DNA of 26,322 nt from the IMG/VR virus record IMGVR_UViG_3300046457_000283, positions 1 through 26,322 of that record; one strand, written 5' to 3'. Of the stretch, positions 23,663 to 26,322 are shown piece after piece. The notes beneath the pieces are model-generated. The model was not told the DNA's origin, searched no databases, and was given only the letters and a program-made list of their open reading frames with translations. Origin of the DNA: a virus. Each line of letters begins with the position of its first letter. Position 1 is the first letter of the stretch. The position numbers and the translations under genes are program-made.

Positions 23663-24375
23663 ACAGCGCTGAGGACGTCGCCGAGTTCGCCCAGTTCCTC
23701 AGCGACACGCAGGCCGTCAAGCAGGCCAACCGTGTCATCAACGGACTCGCCCACGAGGCCGACAAGCCGCTGGCCGTCGACATCGACCCCGATCGCACCC
23801 GCGAGACGGCCACGGCCGGGTTCTCCCGGATGCGCACCGAGTGGCGGCCGGGGGAGGGCGCCGAGGTCGCGGGCATCGTCCAGCAGGCCCAGGGCATCAT
23901 CTACCGCGCGTTCCCCGACGCCTACCTGGTCATGAACGAGCTGTGGATGCTCGTCCGCGAACCCGTCGTCGACCAGAGCACCGGCGAGATCCAGACCAAC
24001 CTCTTCGGCTGGCCCGAGTGGCAGAAGCACCCCTCCGGCGCCTACGTCGAGGACTACACCCGCCTCGCCAACCGCGAGAAGGACGACTTCCTCCTGCGCA
24101 TCACCACCGGCCTGCTGGAGTGGGAGCAGAAGGCATCCACCCTGTGGCTGGAGTCCATGCTGGCCAAGGGCCGCTGGGAGGAGTCCATGGCCAGCGGCTT
24201 CGTCTCGCCGACCGGCCGGGTCACCGTCGAGGAGCGCACCCAGCGCGGCCGGGCCTACGCCGCCGAGGACCGCTACCACGCCATCTTCCGTGCCGCCGTC
24301 TCCCGGTCGGCCGACAGCCTCATCCGCTCCCTGGAGCGCATCGGGCAGCGATTGAAGGACTCCCTGACGGCCTGA
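23659..24375 (+). CDS. Hypothetical phage protein
   Basis: This encodes 238 residues. The GTG overlaps the resolvase stop by four bases. The protein is acidic and helical, with an internal block REPVVDQSTGEIQTNLFGWP, then EWQKHPSGAYVEDY, and two later long helices (LLEWEQKASTLWLESMLAKG, SRSADSLIRSLERIGQRLKD). There is no signal peptide, membrane segment or catalytic motif. I do not recognise it. It is the last gene of the long operon. Confidence 0.8.
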   Translation: MNSAEDVAEFAQFLSDTQAVKQANRVINGLAHEADKPLAVDIDPDRTRETATAGFSRMRTEWRPGEGAEVAGIVQQAQGIIYRAFPDAYLVMNELWMLVREPVVDQSTGEIQTNLFGWPEWQKHPSGAYVEDYTRLANREKDDFLLRITTGLLEWEQKASTLWLESMLAKGRWEESMASGFVSPTGRVTVEERTQRGRAYAAEDRYHAIFRAAVSRSADSLIRSLERIGQRLKDSLTA

Positions 24376-24389
24376 GTCCTGTCTGTGGT

Positions 24390-24441
24390 CCAACTTCGAT
24401 CGACGAAAAGTTGGAGTTGCGGGCGGGGGCCTGCTTATGCT
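24390..24441 (+). promoter_or_regulatory. Palindrome and possible promoter before the HTH gene
   Basis: CCAACTT (24390-24396) and AAGTTGG (24408-24414) form an inverted repeat, with TTCGATCGA inside. TTGGAG (24411-24416), which overlaps its right arm, plus a 19-base spacer and TATGCT (24436-24441), makes a possible promoter. The palindrome could be an operator for the downstream HTH protein or a terminator of the long operon. Confidence 0.4.
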
Positions 24442-24524
24442 GACACAGAATTCCAGATGTGCTGCCGCCACATGCACATCCGGGAAGGCGCGACCGCCAC
24501 GCGTCAGTAAAGGAACCCGCCTGC

Positions 24525-24917
24525 ATGACCATTGACGTGCGCGTGCTCCGGGAACTGTTCCGGCATCTCCAGGCGTGGAACACCCTCTATGAAACGGAGG
24601 GTATGGACACGATAACTGGCCCGGACGGTACCGAGTACTGCATCCACGACATCGTCCACCTCTACAAGAACGCCGTCGAAAGGCGCGGCGAAAACGGAAA
24701 GCACCTGCTTTCCCCCCGCCAGCGCGAGGCAATTCAGCTGTTTCTCATTGAGAACCGGCCCGAGCGGGAAGTCGCCCGCCTCATGGGCGTCTCCGAGGAC
24801 AACCCCGTCGCCTCCTACGCCACCCAGGGCCTCGTCCGCCTCAACGAGCTGATCAAGGCAGGCGTCATCCCCGGCAACGGCAGCGCCGACGAGGGGCTGG
24901 AGGCCGTGGCAGCATGA
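24525..24917 (+). CDS. Sigma region 4-like helix-turn-helix regulator
   Basis: This encodes 130 residues from the ATG at 24525, which has AAAGGA upstream. An in-frame ATG at 24459 has no ribosome site and a poor-looking prefix. The C-terminal half reads LSPRQREAIQLFLIENRPER, then EVARLMGVSEDNPVASYATQ, a helix-turn-helix of sigma-70 region 4 type but without region 2. The N-terminus is helical. Codon use is less GC-biased than in the genes upstream. It follows a possible operator and may control late or structural genes, as phage sigma-like proteins before a terminase often do. Confidence 0.75.
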   Translation: MTIDVRVLRELFRHLQAWNTLYETEGMDTITGPDGTEYCIHDIVHLYKNAVERRGENGKHLLSPRQREAIQLFLIENRPEREVARLMGVSEDNPVASYATQGLVRLNELIKAGVIPGNGSADEGLEAVAA

Positions 24918-25207
24918 GCGACCGCATCCGTAACGGCGTCGATGCCGACCTCGAAGCCCAGGCCAACGCGATCCTGCGCCAGTCCTTCCTGGACAACCCC
25001 GACCCCGAGGCCAAGGCGCTGATCCTCACCGAGTACATGCTGCAGAACCGCCTCAAGCGCGAGGTCTTCGTGCCCGGCGGCACCCCCGACGGAGCCGTCC
25101 GCAAGGGCTCCTTCCACCGGGCCATCAACCGCCAGCACCCCCACCTCAACGCCGCCGAAGGCGTCGCCCGGCCGCAGCACAGAGTCCCGCTGAAGGCCGA
25201 AGAGTGA
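24914..25207 (+). CDS. Small hypothetical protein
   Basis: This encodes 97 residues and overlaps the regulator by four bases. It has a helical N-terminal half (DLEAQANAILRQSFLDNPDP, ALILTEYMLQNRLKR) and a basic, low-complexity C-terminus. No motif is recognised. Its stop overlaps the next start by four bases, so the three genes form one unit. Confidence 0.75.
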   Translation: MSDRIRNGVDADLEAQANAILRQSFLDNPDPEAKALILTEYMLQNRLKREVFVPGGTPDGAVRKGSFHRAINRQHPHLNAAEGVARPQHRVPLKAEE

Positions 25208-25851
25208 GCGACAACCTGCCCGAGGTCCTCGACCCCGACACCTCCGGCCCGGTCAGCATGGTCATGGTGCGCGTCGGCAACCGCACCGTGCCCGCCAAGA
25301 CCGGCCTCCGCTGCCGCGTCTGCCAGTCCCCCCACCGCGCCCAGATCGAGGCATGGATCCTGGAGGGCTACACCCGGCCCACCATCCTCGCCTGGCTCAA
25401 GGACATGGAGGAAGGCCCCCTCGGCCACCCCACCGAGAAGGCCCTGCGCAGCCACACCGACCGCCACCTCCCCTTGGGTGCCCGCGCCGAGGCCGCCATC
25501 CTCGAACGCCGCACCGAGGCACTCGGCGACGAGATAGAAAAATTTGGCGGCCGTGTCGCAGACCACCTCTCCGCCCTGGATATGGTCGTCCTGAAGGGCT
25601 TCGACGCCCTTCAACGAGGAGAAATCAAACTCGGCGCCACCGACCTGATGAAGGCCATCGACCTCAAGCAGAAGATCGACGCTTCTGTCGAGGGCGGGCT
25701 GGACGACAAGAAGTGGCGCGCAATCCTCATGGAGTACATGAAGACCGCTGTCGAGTTCATCCCGCCAGAGAACCGGCAGGCTTTCGCCCAGGCGCTCAGC
25801 AGAAATCCCGTGCTGCTCGCCATGGCACAAAGCAACCAGCAACAAATGTAA
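25204..25851 (+). CDS. Zinc/HTH protein, possible terminase small subunit or regulator
   Basis: This encodes 215 residues. An N-terminal module contains CRVCQSPHRAQIEAWILEGY, followed by a helix and ALRSHTDRHLP. Such a CxxC ... HxxxH unit is common in phage DNA-recognition proteins, some being small terminase subunits. The rest is helical (DMVVLKGFDALQRGEIKLGA, DLMKAIDLKQKIDAS). A small terminase would mark the start of the packaging genes just beyond the window, but no large subunit is in view. A regulator is the alternative. Confidence 0.55.
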   Translation: MSDNLPEVLDPDTSGPVSMVMVRVGNRTVPAKTGLRCRVCQSPHRAQIEAWILEGYTRPTILAWLKDMEEGPLGHPTEKALRSHTDRHLPLGARAEAAILERRTEALGDEIEKFGGRVADHLSALDMVVLKGFDALQRGEIKLGATDLMKAIDLKQKIDASVEGGLDDKKWRAILMEYMKTAVEFIPPENRQAFAQALSRNPVLLAMAQSNQQQM

Positions 25852-25914
25852 AAAACTCCGGTCCGCCAGCCGGAAACCACCACCACTCCTTCCGCCAGAG
25901 GAGAACAGCCCGTC

Positions 25915-26322
25915 ATGCACCTCCGCGAGCCATCCACCACCACCCTCGCCGACCTCGATCTCGCCTGGAAGAACCGCGACCGCGAGTGGACCTCCGACGC
26001 CTGCGTCCCCTCGGTCGACTTCCCCCGAGAGGCCAAGCACGAGCCCTCCATCCTCCTCGGCGACCACGAGATCACCCTGGACGAACAGGCCATCGAGCTG
26101 CTCTGCGCCTTCTACCAAATCCCCACCGCGTACTTCCGCCGCATCACCGCCGAGGAACGGCACTTCGTGATGAACATGCGGATGACCCACGCGGAGGGCG
26201 AGGTGACGATCACCTACAACGACCGGGGCATCACCGACGTCCGCAAGCCGACCAAGCCCCGCTTGGAGGCCGAGGAGTTCGTCCGCATCGCCCACCGGCT
26301 CTACCCGGCCTCCTCCACCGTG
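25915..26322 (+). CDS. N-terminal part of an unrecognised gene (cut by the window edge)
   Basis: AGAGGAGA lies ten bases before the ATG. At least 136 residues are read to the edge with no stop. The part seen has ILLGDHEITLDEQAIELLCA, then FYQIPTAYFRRITAEERHFV and a beta-rich segment. The middle slightly resembles DUF932-type phage proteins, in which IP.AYFRRI and similar strings occur, but this is a weak impression. The 63-base gap before it has a short CCGG hairpin. Confidence 0.7.
   Translation, partial: MHLREPSTTTLADLDLAWKNRDREWTSDACVPSVDFPREAKHEPSILLGDHEITLDEQAIELLCAFYQIPTAYFRRITAEERHFVMNMRMTHAEGEVTITYNDRGITDVRKPTKPRLEAEEFVRIAHRLYPASSTV

Noticed and set aside
1-26322. Integrase, attachment site or tRNA-borne integration site
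   Set aside because: No serine or tyrosine recombinase and no complete tRNA are present, so integration cannot be judged from this window.

Overview
The window looks like the replication, recombination and regulation block of an actinobacterial (probably Streptomyces) double-stranded DNA phage or prophage. The evidence is very high GC at third codon positions, GTG and TTG starts, Streptomyces-type -10 boxes (TAGCGT, TAGTGT), a WhiB-family iron-sulfur regulator, and long runs of same-strand genes joined by 4-base start/stop overlaps. No capsid, tail, lysis or integrase genes are visible. A phage-plasmid or an integrated prophage cannot be excluded.

Left part (1-2760). The end of an upstream + strand gene is followed at once by a strong hairpin. 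Two - strand genes follow: a 92-residue protein that appears to be leaderless, and a 482-codon protein with two winged-helix domains that resembles a replication initiator. Two near-identical 74-75 bp dyad elements sit in this area in opposite orientation. One lies at the 3' end of the small gene and the other inside the interdomain linker of the initiator-like gene. From about 1.9 to 2.6 kb there is no convincing coding sequence. Instead there is a dense series of perfect, often nested hairpins, including a C(UUCG)G tetraloop stem, which I read as an unrecognised large structured RNA on the + strand.

Main + strand operons (2.8-24.4 kb). A likely promoter at 2.7 kb drives a DinG/XPD-like Fe-S helicase. 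Another at 4.95 kb drives a hypothetical protein, which is followed by a hairpin and then a small protein coupled to a 5'-3' exonuclease. A third promoter at 7.25 kb heads a long array: small proteins, a DnaC-like ATPase, a coiled-coil protein, a LuxR-type HTH protein, a DnaB-like helicase ATPase, a WhiB-like fusion, a zinc-ribbon protein, a DnaG-like primase, a J-domain-like protein without HPD, a probable ssDNA-binding protein, DNA polymerase III alpha, a two-HTH protein, RecA, membrane and zinc proteins, two candidate Holliday-junction nucleases, and a Cas4/AddB-like Fe-S exonuclease. Together these would supply loader, helicase, primase, polymerase, ssDNA binding, primer/flap removal and recombination. 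No sliding clamp, ligase or topoisomerase is seen, so those are presumably taken from the host.

Right end (24.4-26.3 kb). A possible operator and promoter precede a small sigma-region-4-like HTH protein. Then come a short hypothetical, a zinc/HTH protein that could be a terminase small subunit or regulator, and the start of an unrecognised gene cut by the window edge. All functions are inferred by reading motifs, without database searches.
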